Counted from the first letter of the stretch, positions 6,222-13,208 are shown. The stretch: 16,313 nt of DNA from Actinomycetota bacterium (GCA_005885565.1 VAXK01000215.1:1-16313); one strand, 5' to 3'. The notes: generated by a model from the letters alone, not told the origin. Made by a program: numbers and translations.

Positions 6222-6965
6222 ATGAAGGGCGTCATCCTCGCGGGCGGCAAGGGCACGCGGCTCGATCCGCTGACGCGGATCACGAACAAGCACCTGCTTC
6301 CGATCTACGACCGGCCGATGGTGACGTACGCCATCGAGGCGCTCGTGAACGCGGGCGTCACGGAGCTCATGCTCGTCACCGGCGGGACGCATGCGGGCGA
6401 GTTCTTCCGCCTCCTCGGCGACGGTCACGCGTACGGCATCGACCGGCTCTTCTACGCATACCAGGAGGAGGAGGGCGGGATCGCGGAGGCGCTCGGGCTG
6501 GCGGAGCGCTTCGTTCGCGGCGAGCGCGCCGTCGTGATGCTCGCCGACAACGTCTTCGGCGGCCCGCTGCGGCCGTTCGTCGAGAACTTCGAGCGGCAGG
6601 AGCGAGGGGCCCGGATCCTGCTCGCTCGCCTCGAGGAGGAGGAGCACCTCCGCCACCTCGGCGTGGCCGTCCTGGGCGAAGACCGGCGCGTGACCGAGAT
6701 CGTCGAGAAGCCCGCGTCGCCGCCGTCGAGGTTCGCCGTCACCGGCCTCTACGGCTACGACCCGCAGGTCTGGGAGGTCGTCGCGGCCCTCGAGCCCTCG
6801 GCCCGCGGCGAGCTCGAGATCACCGACGTGAACAACTGGTACGTGGGGCGAGGCGACATGGCCGCCGACGTCGTCGAGGGCTTCTGGGGCGACGCCGGGG
6901 AGTCGATCGACGCCTACTACGCCGTGAACGACCACGTGCGTGCGAACGGCGCGAACCGGTCGTGA
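6222..6965 (+). CDS. rmlA: Glucose-1-phosphate thymidylyltransferase (short form)
   Basis: First step of dTDP-L-rhamnose synthesis: glucose-1-phosphate plus dTTP gives dTDP-glucose and pyrophosphate, in the cytoplasm. The N-terminal nucleotide-binding signature AGGKGTRLDPLT is at residues 7-18, the metal-binding Asp is D109 in LADNVFGG, and the sugar-phosphate-binding E162-K163-P164 is present. TGLYGYD and RGELEITDVN complete the family pattern. At 247 residues it is about 40 shorter than the classic E. coli type enzyme and lacks the C-terminal helical extension, as in short archaeal and actinobacterial forms. The stop overlaps the rmlC start as GTGA. Related enzymes use other sugars or nucleotides, but the neighbours fix the thymidylyl role with good confidence. 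Confidence 0.92.
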   Translation: MKGVILAGGKGTRLDPLTRITNKHLLPIYDRPMVTYAIEALVNAGVTELMLVTGGTHAGEFFRLLGDGHAYGIDRLFYAYQEEEGGIAEALGLAERFVRGERAVVMLADNVFGGPLRPFVENFERQERGARILLARLEEEEHLRHLGVAVLGEDRRVTEIVEKPASPPSRFAVTGLYGYDPQVWEVVAALEPSARGELEITDVNNWYVGRGDMAADVVEGFWGDAGESIDAYYAVNDHVRANGANRS

Positions 6966-7426
6966 TCGAGGGTCTCCAGCGCCTTCCGCTGCGGCGGTTC
7001 GAGGACGCGCGCGGCTGGCTGATGGAGCTGCGGCGGGAGAGCGCGCTGCCGCGGCAGACGCGCCAGACGAACCTGTCCTTCTCGCGGCGCGGGGTGATCC
7101 GCGGCCTCCACTACCACGAGCGCGGCCAGGACGACCTGTTCGTCTGCATCCAGGGGACGGCGCGCGTCGTGGTGCTCGACCGCTCGAGCGGCGAGGCCTA
7201 CACGGAGGACATCGGCGACGAGAACCCGGTCGCTCTCTACATCCCCGGCCGGCACGCGCACGGATTCGAGGCGCTGACGGATCTGCTGTTTCTCTACCAC
7301 GTCACGGAGGAGTACGACGCCGCCTCCCCGGACGAGCACGAGATCCCGTGGGACGACCCGCGGGTGAAGCACCTCTGGAGCACGACATCGCCGACCCTGT
7401 CCGAGCGGGACCTCGCCGCGTCCTGA
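6962..7426 (+). CDS. rmlC: dTDP-4-dehydrorhamnose 3,5-epimerase family protein
   Basis: Third step: epimerises dTDP-4-keto-6-deoxyglucose at C3 and C5. A 154-residue cupin protein starting at the GTG that overlaps the rmlA stop. It shows GVIRGLHYH with catalytic base H50, YIPGRHAHGF in the second strand set (93-102), and Y112 in LYHVTEEY aligned with the active-site Tyr. D150 in LSERD aligns with the Asp of the His-Asp dyad. It is shorter than the usual 180 residues. The conserved Lys of 'AQGKLV' is replaced (GQDDLF, D58), as in a divergent branch of this family. The open frame upstream (from 6038) is a shadow of rmlA. It may be a full epimerase or act at one carbon only; context favours the rhamnose pathway. 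Confidence 0.88.
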   Translation: MIEGLQRLPLRRFEDARGWLMELRRESALPRQTRQTNLSFSRRGVIRGLHYHERGQDDLFVCIQGTARVVVLDRSSGEAYTEDIGDENPVALYIPGRHAHGFEALTDLLFLYHVTEEYDAASPDEHEIPWDDPRVKHLWSTTSPTLSERDLAAS

Positions 7427-8202
7427 TCACCGGCGCGGGCGGGCAGCTCGGGCGCGCGCTCGTCGAGGCGTTCGCGGCCGATGAGGTAACGGCCCTGACG
7501 CGCTCGGAGTGGGACGTCACGGCGCCCGTCGGTCTGGGCGCAGTCGACCTTGTCGTGCACGCCGCCGCCTGGACGGACGTCGACGGGGCGGAGGCCGATC
7601 CGCAGGGCGCCGCGGCCGTGAACGTCGGCGGGACGGCCCACGTCGCGGAACTGGGCGCGCCGCTCGTCTACGTGTCGACGGACTATGTGTTCGACGGCTC
7701 GAAGGGCGCGCCATACGTGGAGTCGGACTCACCGAGCCCACTCTCGGTCTACGGGCGTACGAAGCTCCTTGGCGAGGCCGCCGCAGGCGAGAGGGCTTGG
7801 ATCGTGCGGACCTCGGGCCTCTACGGCTGGACGGGCCGCAACTTCGTGCGCACGATTCTCGCGCTGGGGGCGGAGCGCGACGAGGTCGCGGTGGTGGACG
7901 ATCAGCACTTGGCGCCGACCTATGTCGGGCATCTCGCGGAGGCGCTGCGGAAGGTCGTCGAGCTACCGACGGGGATCTGGCACGTCGCGGCGGAGGGCGA
8001 GTGCACGTGGGCCGAGTTCGCGGAGGCGATCTTCGCGGAGGCGGGGGTGCGCTGCCGCGTGCGCCGCGTCTCGACGGAGGAGCTGGGCCGGCCGGCTCCG
8101 CGCCCGGCGTACTCGGTTCTCCGGAGCGAGCGAGACGGCGCGCCGCGCCTTCCCCACTGGCGCGAGGGCCTGCGCGCCTGTCTCGAGCGGCTCCCGATCT
8201 AG
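7348..8202 (+). CDS. rmlD: dTDP-4-dehydrorhamnose reductase
   Basis: Last step: NAD(P)H-dependent reduction to dTDP-L-rhamnose. The Rossmann motif TGAGGQLG follows RRVLI. AAWTDVDGAE is the typical RmlD substrate region, STDYVFDG carries the catalytic Thr, and Y135 and K139 (YGRTK) form the YxxxK pair. DQHLAPTY is a conserved C-terminal signature. The start is uncertain: no ATG, GTG or TTG lies just before the Rossmann strand. GTG 7348 gives 284 residues, normal for the family, but overlaps rmlC by 79 bases. CTG 7423 would give 260 residues and trim the first beta strand. The stop TAG (8200-8202) is also the first half of a -10-like hexamer for the next gene. Confidence 0.9.
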   Translation: MGRPAGEAPLEHDIADPVRAGPRRVLITGAGGQLGRALVEAFAADEVTALTRSEWDVTAPVGLGAVDLVVHAAAWTDVDGAEADPQGAAAVNVGGTAHVAELGAPLVYVSTDYVFDGSKGAPYVESDSPSPLSVYGRTKLLGEAAAGERAWIVRTSGLYGWTGRNFVRTILALGAERDEVAVVDDQHLAPTYVGHLAEALRKVVELPTGIWHVAAEGECTWAEFAEAIFAEAGVRCRVRRVSTEELGRPAPRPAYSVLRSERDGAPRLPHWREGLRACLERLPI

Positions 8203-8205
8203 GCT
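8200..8205 (+). promoter_or_regulatory. Candidate -10 (TAGGCT) for the MMPL transporter gene
   Basis: TAGGCT begins with the rmlD stop codon and ends eight bases before ATG 8214. The AGAGGA at 8207-8212 is only one base from the ATG, too close to act well as a ribosome site, which favours a leaderless start. Confidence 0.35.
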
Positions 8206-8213
8206 TAGAGGAC

Positions 8214-10274
8214 ATGGCCACGCTGCTCGCTCGGCTCGCGGACGCCGCTTCGCGGCGGCGGCGGATCGTGATCGGCGCCTGGCTCGCGCTCCTTCTCGCA
8301 GGCGGATGGTTCTCGCTCCACCAGTCCGACCGGCTCTCGGGCGGGGGCTGGGAGGTGCCCGGAAGCGCCTCGGTGCGCGTCAGCAACGCCCTCGACGCCT
8401 TTCCGAAGTTCAGCAGCCCCGCCCTCTCGGTGCTCGTCACCGGCCGCTCCTCCGCCGCCGTCCGAAGCCGCCTCGCCGCCGTTCGCACGGCAACCGCGCG
8501 CGACCCGAACCTCCGCCCCGACCGGCCGCACCTCTTCGCGGGCGGCCGCGCCGCGCTCCTGCCGGTCACGTACGTCGGCCCGACCGGCGCGGCGATCGAC
8601 GTCGCCACCCGCGCCCGCCACGCGCTCGTCCAGACGACGCCGGAGACACGCACGCGCCTCATCGGCCAGCCCGCGATCTGGTCGAACTTCCAGGAGGTCG
8701 CGAAGCACCAGCTCGCGCGCGGCGAGGCGACGGGCTTCCCGCTGATCCTGATCATCCTGCTCGCGGGCTTCGGGACGCTCGTCGCCGCGCTCGCCCCGCT
8801 CGCGGTCGGGTTCGCCGCCGTCTTCCTCACCGGCGCGGTCGTCTACTGGCTGTCGCACGCGACCGAGATGTCGATCTACGTCACGAACATGGCGTCGATG
8901 ATCGGGATCGGCGTCGCCGTCGACTACTCGCTGTTCGTCGTCAGCCGCTACCGGCGTGAGCTCCGGGCCGGCGCCGCCCCGGACGAGGCCCTGCGCCGCG
9001 CGCTCGCGAGCTCCGGCACGGCCGTCGTCTTCAGCGGCGCGACCGTGGCCGTGTCCCTCGCTGGCCTGTTCGTGATCGACGTGAACGCGGTCCGCTCGAT
9101 GGCGATCGGCGCGATCGTGGTCGTCTCGATCGCCGTGCTCGCGACGGTGACCCTGCTCCCCGCGCTGCTCGGCCCCGGGGTGGAGCGCTTCCGCATCGGC
9201 CTCCCGTGGCGGACCGGCGAGAGCGGCGACCCGGTGTTCTGGCGCCGCTGGACCGAGTCGGTGATGGCGCACCCGGTGCGCGCGCTCGCCCTCGTCGTGC
9301 CGTTCCTGCTCCTCCTTTCCGCGCCGCTGCTCGCGATCAAGACCTACAACCGCGGCCTGGAGCAGCTGCCGCGCGGCTCGGAGGTGCGGCAGGCGACGGA
9401 GCAGGCGCAGCGCTTCGCCGGGCCGGGATTCTCGGGGCCGGTGCACATGCTCGTCGATCGCCGCGCCGAGGCCGACCGCGTTGCGGCCCGGCTCGAGCGC
9501 GTCCGAGGCGTCGCCCGCGTCACGCAGCCACTCACCCGGCGCGACGGGCGGCGCTTCCTCGTCGATGCCTACCTCACCTCCGATCCGGAGTCGGCCGCCG
9601 CGCAGGCGACGCTGCGACGGATCGAGCGCGCGGCGCCGGAGGCGACCGTCGGCGGCGCGACGCAGTTCGGCGTCGACGTCGACAGGGCGATCTTCGGCGG
9701 GCTCCCGAGGATGCTCCTCTTCATCCTCGCCGTCTCCTACGTCGTGCTCCTCGTCCTGCTGCGGAGCGTCCTCCTGCCGCTGAAGGCGATCCTCATGAAC
9801 CTCCTCTCGGTGGGCGCCGCCTACGGCGCGCTCGTCGCCGTCTTCCAGTGGGGCTGGCTCGACTGGATCGGCTACTCGTCGCCCGGCTACGTCGACACGA
9901 TCGTGCCGGCCCTCGTCCTCGCCGTCACTTTCGGCCTGTCGATGGACTACGAGGTCTTCCTGCTCACGCGCATCCGCGAGCGCTACGCGCTGCACGGCCG
10001 GAACGACCAGGCGGTCGCGGAGGGCCTCGTCGGCTCCGCGCGGATCATCACGAGCGCGGCCCTGGTCATGGTCGCCGTCTTCGCGGCCTTCGCCGTCGCA
10101 GGAGCGCCGTCGCTGCGGGAGCTCGGCGTGGGGCTCGCGGTCGCGGTCGGGCTCGACGCGAGCCTCGTCCGCCTCGTCGTCGTCCCCGCGACGATGCGGC
10201 TCCTCGGCGACTGGAACTGGTGGGTTCCGCGTCGGTTGGCGAAGTTGCTGCCAGCGCCTGCGCCTCTAGGGTAA
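8214..10274 (+). CDS. MMPL/RND-family membrane transporter
   Basis: A 686-residue inner-membrane transporter of the MMPL type, a family known for proton-driven export of lipids and lipid-linked envelope molecules. It has the expected two-fold plan: one helix (about 18-34), an extracytoplasmic loop domain, a five-helix bundle (about 175-320), then a second helix (about 360-378), loop domain and five-helix bundle (about 495-675). Each bundle carries the proton-relay pair Asp-Tyr: D237-Y238 in GVAVDYSLF and D578-Y579 in GLSMDYEVF. The frame is open upstream through rmlD, but ATG 8214 is chosen because it gives a standard N-terminus (basic RRRR then helix). It lies 11 bases after rmlD and 7 before rmlB, within the operon. 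The substrate is unknown; a rhamnose-containing lipid is a guess from context. Confidence 0.92.
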   Translation: MATLLARLADAASRRRRIVIGAWLALLLAGGWFSLHQSDRLSGGGWEVPGSASVRVSNALDAFPKFSSPALSVLVTGRSSAAVRSRLAAVRTATARDPNLRPDRPHLFAGGRAALLPVTYVGPTGAAIDVATRARHALVQTTPETRTRLIGQPAIWSNFQEVAKHQLARGEATGFPLILIILLAGFGTLVAALAPLAVGFAAVFLTGAVVYWLSHATEMSIYVTNMASMIGIGVAVDYSLFVVSRYRRELRAGAAPDEALRRALASSGTAVVFSGATVAVSLAGLFVIDVNAVRSMAIGAIVVVSIAVLATVTLLPALLGPGVERFRIGLPWRTGESGDPVFWRRWTESVMAHPVRALALVVPFLLLLSAPLLAIKTYNRGLEQLPRGSEVRQATEQAQRFAGPGFSGPVHMLVDRRAEADRVAARLERVRGVARVTQPLTRRDGRRFLVDAYLTSDPESAAAQATLRRIERAAPEATVGGATQFGVDVDRAIFGGLPRMLLFILAVSYVVLLVLLRSVLLPLKAILMNLLSVGAAYGALVAVFQWGWLDWIGYSSPGYVDTIVPALVLAVTFGLSMDYEVFLLTRIRERYALHGRNDQAVAEGLVGSARIITSAALVMVAVFAAFAVAGAPSLRELGVGLAVAVGLDASLVRLVVVPATMRLLGDWNWWVPRRLAKLLPAPAPLG
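10245..10272 (+). promoter_or_regulatory. Candidate promoter for rmlB (TTGCTG-16-TAGGGT)
   Basis: TTGCTG (10245-10250) and TAGGGT (10267-10272) are separated by 16 bases inside the end of the transporter gene. The -10-like hexamer ends nine bases before ATG 10282, again fitting a leaderless or nearly leaderless message. AGAGGG (10274-10279) two bases before the ATG could instead be a close ribosome site. Confidence 0.35.
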
Positions 10275-10281
10275 GAGGGCG

Positions 10282-11280
10282 ATGCGGATCCTCGTCACCG
10301 GCGGCGCCGGGTTCATCGGCGCGAACTTCGTCCGCTATTGGCTCGAGGAGCATCCGGACGACCGCGTCGTGGTCTACGACCTCCTGACCTACGCGGGGAA
10401 CCGCGCGAGCCTCGCCGACCTCGAGGAGCGGATCGGATTCGTCGAGGGCGACATCGCCGATCCGGACACGGTCGCGCGTGCCCTCGCCGACGAGGAGATC
10501 GACACGGTCGTGAACTTCGCCGCCGAGTCGCACAACAGCCTCGCCGTCCTCGACCCCGGCCGCTTCTTCCGCACCAACGTGCTCGGGACGCAGACGCTCC
10601 TCGAGGCGGCGCGTGCCGCCGGGATCGGCCGCTTCCACCACGTCTCGACGTGCGAGGTCTACGGCGACCTGGCGCTCGACTCAGGCGAGGCGTTCACCGA
10701 GGAGTCGCCGTACCGCCCGCGCACGCCCTACAACGCCTCGAAGGCCGGTGCCGACCACGCGGTGCGCGCCTACTTCGAGACCTACGGGCTCCCGGTGACG
10801 ATCACGAACTGCGCGAACAACTACGGCCCGTACCAGTTCCCCGAGAAGGTGATTCCGCTCTTCACGACGAACGCGCTCGACGACGAGGCGCTGCCGCTCT
10901 ACGCCTCGACCGAGAACCGGCGCGAGTGGCTCCACGCCCTCGACCACTGCCGCGCGATCGACCTCGTGCTGCGCGACGGCCGGGTCGGCGAGACCTACAA
11001 CGTCGGGTCGCGCTTCGAGGCGTCGATCGAGGAGCTCGCCGACCGGATCCTCGCACTCCTCGACAAGCCGGGCTCCTTGAAGACGATCGTGCCCGACCGG
11101 CCGGGGCACGACCGGCGCTACCTCCTCGACGCCTCGAAGATCGAGCGCGACCTCGGCTGGCGCCCGTCGGTCGACTTCGACCGCGGCCTCGAGGAGACCG
11201 TCCGCTGGTACGCGGACAACCGCGCCTGGTGGGAGCCGCTCAAGCGGCGCGCGCCGGTCGAGGAGACTGCCTGGCGCTAG
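10282..11280 (+). CDS. rmlB: dTDP-glucose 4,6-dehydratase (variant active site)
   Basis: Second step: dTDP-glucose to dTDP-4-keto-6-deoxyglucose with bound NAD+. A 332-residue extended SDR protein: MRILVTGGAGFIG Rossmann start, catalytic Y150 and K154 (YNASK), NNYGPYQFPEKVIPL and REWLHALDHCRAI characteristic of the family. The catalytic triad region reads S-T-C-E-V-Y-G, T123-C124-E125, where the classic enzyme has Thr-Asp-Glu. The substrate loop after AAESH reads NSL (85-87) rather than VDRS. These changes suggest a divergent clade or a different reaction, although the complete rml set argues for the dehydratase role. The start has its own -10-like element. Its stop TAG shares a CTAG with the stop of the HIT gene on the other strand. 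Confidence 0.88.
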   Translation: MRILVTGGAGFIGANFVRYWLEEHPDDRVVVYDLLTYAGNRASLADLEERIGFVEGDIADPDTVARALADEEIDTVVNFAAESHNSLAVLDPGRFFRTNVLGTQTLLEAARAAGIGRFHHVSTCEVYGDLALDSGEAFTEESPYRPRTPYNASKAGADHAVRAYFETYGLPVTITNCANNYGPYQFPEKVIPLFTTNALDDEALPLYASTENRREWLHALDHCRAIDLVLRDGRVGETYNVGSRFEASIEELADRILALLDKPGSLKTIVPDRPGHDRRYLLDASKIERDLGWRPSVDFDRGLEETVRWYADNRAWWEPLKRRAPVEETAWR

Positions 11281-11705
11281 GGGAGCGCCGCATACGCCTC
11301 GCGCATCACGCGGGTCAGCTCGGCGGTTATCGCCGATCGGAGCTCGCCGTGGCGCTCCTCGTCGTAGGCGAACTCCGGAGCGTTCCGGACCTCCTTGGGG
11401 TAGCGCCATACGGGACCGCCGCGCTTGTCCGGAGGCTCCCATTCATAGCGGGGATGGACGTGGCCGTGAAGGTGGGGCCACGAGTTCCCAAGGACCTCGT
11501 AGTTGATCCTGTGCGCGCCGTCTTTCCGGGCCGCAGACCACACCGCCTCTCCGAGCAACGAGAGGTCGAAGAAGAAATCTCGCCGCCTTCGCCACGGGAG
11601 GTCGGTCGGGTGGTCGACCTCGAGGTCGTCGACGAGGAGAAGTGAGTAGCCCGGCAAGTGCTGCGTGTCGCCGATGACGGCGAAACCGCTTCGCATGCGT
11701 GCCAT
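11277..11705 (-). CDS. HIT-family (histidine triad) protein
   Basis: A small nucleotide hydrolase or transferase of the HIT superfamily, probably acting on dinucleoside polyphosphates or nucleotidyl conjugates; the substrate is unknown. The motif HLHGHVHPR carries the His triad, preceded by INYEVLGNSWP. FAVIGDTQHLPGYSLLL is the typical first-strand region of one actinobacterial HIT group. From ATG 11705 the protein has 142 residues. The start may be further upstream: a strong AAGGGAG (11770-11776) follows the kinase stop, with an in-frame ATA codon (11762) seven bases after it, which would add 19 residues (MGTPYHPIAAALRG-type). Its gene follows the kinase on the same strand and converges with rmlB, overlapping by four bases. 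Confidence 0.83.
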   Translation of the reverse strand: MARMRSGFAVIGDTQHLPGYSLLLVDDLEVDHPTDLPWRRRRDFFFDLSLLGEAVWSAARKDGAHRINYEVLGNSWPHLHGHVHPRYEWEPPDKRGGPVWRYPKEVRNAPEFAYDEERHGELRSAITAELTRVMREAYAALP

Positions 11706-11769
11706 CACCTTCGGGTTGTCGCCGCGCAGCGCCGCGGCTATCGGGTGATAAGGCGTGCCTATCTCGCCA

Positions 11770-11776
11770 CTCCCTT
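11770..11776 (-). promoter_or_regulatory. Ribosome site without a standard start codon
   Basis: AAGGGAG on the minus strand lies directly after the kinase stop codon. Seven bases further there is an in-frame ATA (11762) for the HIT protein rather than ATG, GTG or TTG. The GTG between (GAGTGGCG) is out of frame and hits a stop after three codons. Confidence 0.4.
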
Positions 11777-13192
11777 CTAGCCGCCGTTGTCGCCGTTGCC
11801 ACCGCCGTTGCCCCCGCCACCGCCGTTGCCGCCTCCGCACTGCTGCTTCTCCTGCGCGCGGGCCGCGTCGATCGCGCTGCGGTGGCCCTGGATGTGCTCT
11901 GAGCTCTTCAGGAGATCCTTGACGCCGTCGCAACTGCCGAGGTGGAGCCGCGTCGAGGCGAGGTTGTAGTCGGCGTAGGCCTCGTCGAGCAAGCCCGTCC
12001 CCTGGAGCTTCGAGACGGCCTGCTCGAGAAGCGGCAGCGCGCCCTGGTAGTCGCCGGCCCGCATCTTCGCGAAGCCCGCGGCGTCGAGCGCCACGCCGCT
12101 CTGGCTCGCCGGCGCGGGCGGCGGGGTCGGAGGCGATGGCGGCGGCGGGGACGCGGAAGTGGTCACGTGCCGCGTGACCGTCCGTGCCTTCCCCCGGACC
12201 GTCTTCACGAGCGTGGTGTGGTGTCCGCCGCGCGTGAGCGCGAACGCGAGGATGCCGCCCGCGAGCGCTCCGAGGAGGAGCAGCGCGACGACGTACGGCC
12301 AGCGCCGCGCGGGTCGACGCGTCGCCGGAACCGGCACGGGCATCGCCACGGTCTCGTCGGTCGCCGAGGCCCGAAGCGCGTCGTCCAGGGCGTCCACGAA
12401 CGCGCGCCCGCTCGGGTACCGGTGCTCCGGACGCTTGGCGAGCGCGCGCTGGAAGACGAGGTCGACCTCGCGCGGCAGGCCGCGTCTGCGCGCGGCGGCC
12501 GACGGAACCGGCTCGTTCACGTGCGCCGCGGCCTCGGCCGTCATCGACTCGCGCCGGTAGGGCCGGTCGCCGGTCAGGAGCTCGAACGCGACGACGCCGA
12601 GGCCGTACAGGTCGCTCGCCGCGGTGGCGCGCTGCCCCTGCGCCTGCTCGGGCGAGAGGTAGCCCGCGGTGCCGAGGATCGTGCCCGTGGCCGTGAGCGA
12701 GTCCATCCCGGCCGCGCTCGCAATCCCGAAGTCGGCGACGTGGACGTTGCCGTCGCGGTCGAGGAGCAGGTTCCCCGGCTTGACGTCGCGGTGGACGATG
12801 CCGCGCCCGTGCGCATGGTCGAGCGCCGCGGCGGCCTGCTCGAGCCAGCGCAGGGTGCGGTCGACGGGCTGCGGGCCCTCGCCGGCGATGCGGTCGTCGA
12901 GCGTCCCGCCGCTCAGGTGCTCCATGACGATGAAGGGCCGCTCGTTCCACTCGCCGACGTCAAAGATCGTGACCGTGTTCGGCTCGCCGGAGAGCCGCGC
13001 GGCGGCGAGCGCCTCCCGCATGAAGCGCCGGCGGACGCCCTCGTCCTCGGCGAATCGCTCGGAGAGGACCTTGATCGCCACCGCGCGCCCGAGCGACTCG
13101 TCGAGCGCGCGGAAGATCTCGCCCATGCCGCCGTGCCCGACGCGCTCGGGGTCGCGATAGCGGGGCGGAAGCAGGTCCATGCGGACAGACAT
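11777..13192 (-). CDS. Membrane Ser/Thr protein kinase with extracellular repeat domain
   Basis: A Hanks-type (PknB-like) kinase of 471 residues. The cytoplasmic kinase domain (about 10-270) has the Gly loop VGHGGMGEIF (18-27), catalytic K41 in VAIKVL, H134-R135-D136 in HRDVKPGN, D154-F155-G156, and SPE for the APE motif. It looks active. A Pro/Thr-rich juxtamembrane region leads to one membrane helix at about 299-318. Outside the membrane there is a Thr/Ser/Pro-rich linker with PPPP runs, then about 80 residues with TPR-like helices (DYQGALPLLEQAV, DEAYADYNLASTRL), and a Gly/Asn tail (about 452-471). There are no PASTA repeats. ATG 13180 is a second possible start. The HIT gene follows closely. 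The kinase call is firm, the TPR call moderate, the signal sensed unknown. Confidence 0.94.
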   Translation of the reverse strand: MSVRMDLLPPRYRDPERVGHGGMGEIFRALDESLGRAVAIKVLSERFAEDEGVRRRFMREALAAARLSGEPNTVTIFDVGEWNERPFIVMEHLSGGTLDDRIAGEGPQPVDRTLRWLEQAAAALDHAHGRGIVHRDVKPGNLLLDRDGNVHVADFGIASAAGMDSLTATGTILGTAGYLSPEQAQGQRATAASDLYGLGVVAFELLTGDRPYRRESMTAEAAAHVNEPVPSAAARRRGLPREVDLVFQRALAKRPEHRYPSGRAFVDALDDALRASATDETVAMPVPVPATRRPARRWPYVVALLLLGALAGGILAFALTRGGHHTTLVKTVRGKARTVTRHVTTSASPPPPSPPTPPPAPASQSGVALDAAGFAKMRAGDYQGALPLLEQAVSKLQGTGLLDEAYADYNLASTRLHLGSCDGVKDLLKSSEHIQGHRSAIDAARAQEKQQCGGGNGGGGGNGGGNGDNGG

Positions 13193-13208
13193 ACCCTGCC
13201 GACAACGG

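Noticed and set aside
8205..9995. 596-codon open frame on the - strand opposite the MMPL gene
   Set aside because: Shadow frame with low-complexity Arg/Glu/Asp/His content and no recognisable motif; the + strand gene has conserved helices and Asp-Tyr pairs.
11780..11840. Short GCCGCC/GTTGCC tandem pattern, considered as a CRISPR or intergenic repeat
   Set aside because: It lies in the kinase frame and encodes its Gly/Asn tail; units are 3-9 bases with no spacers.
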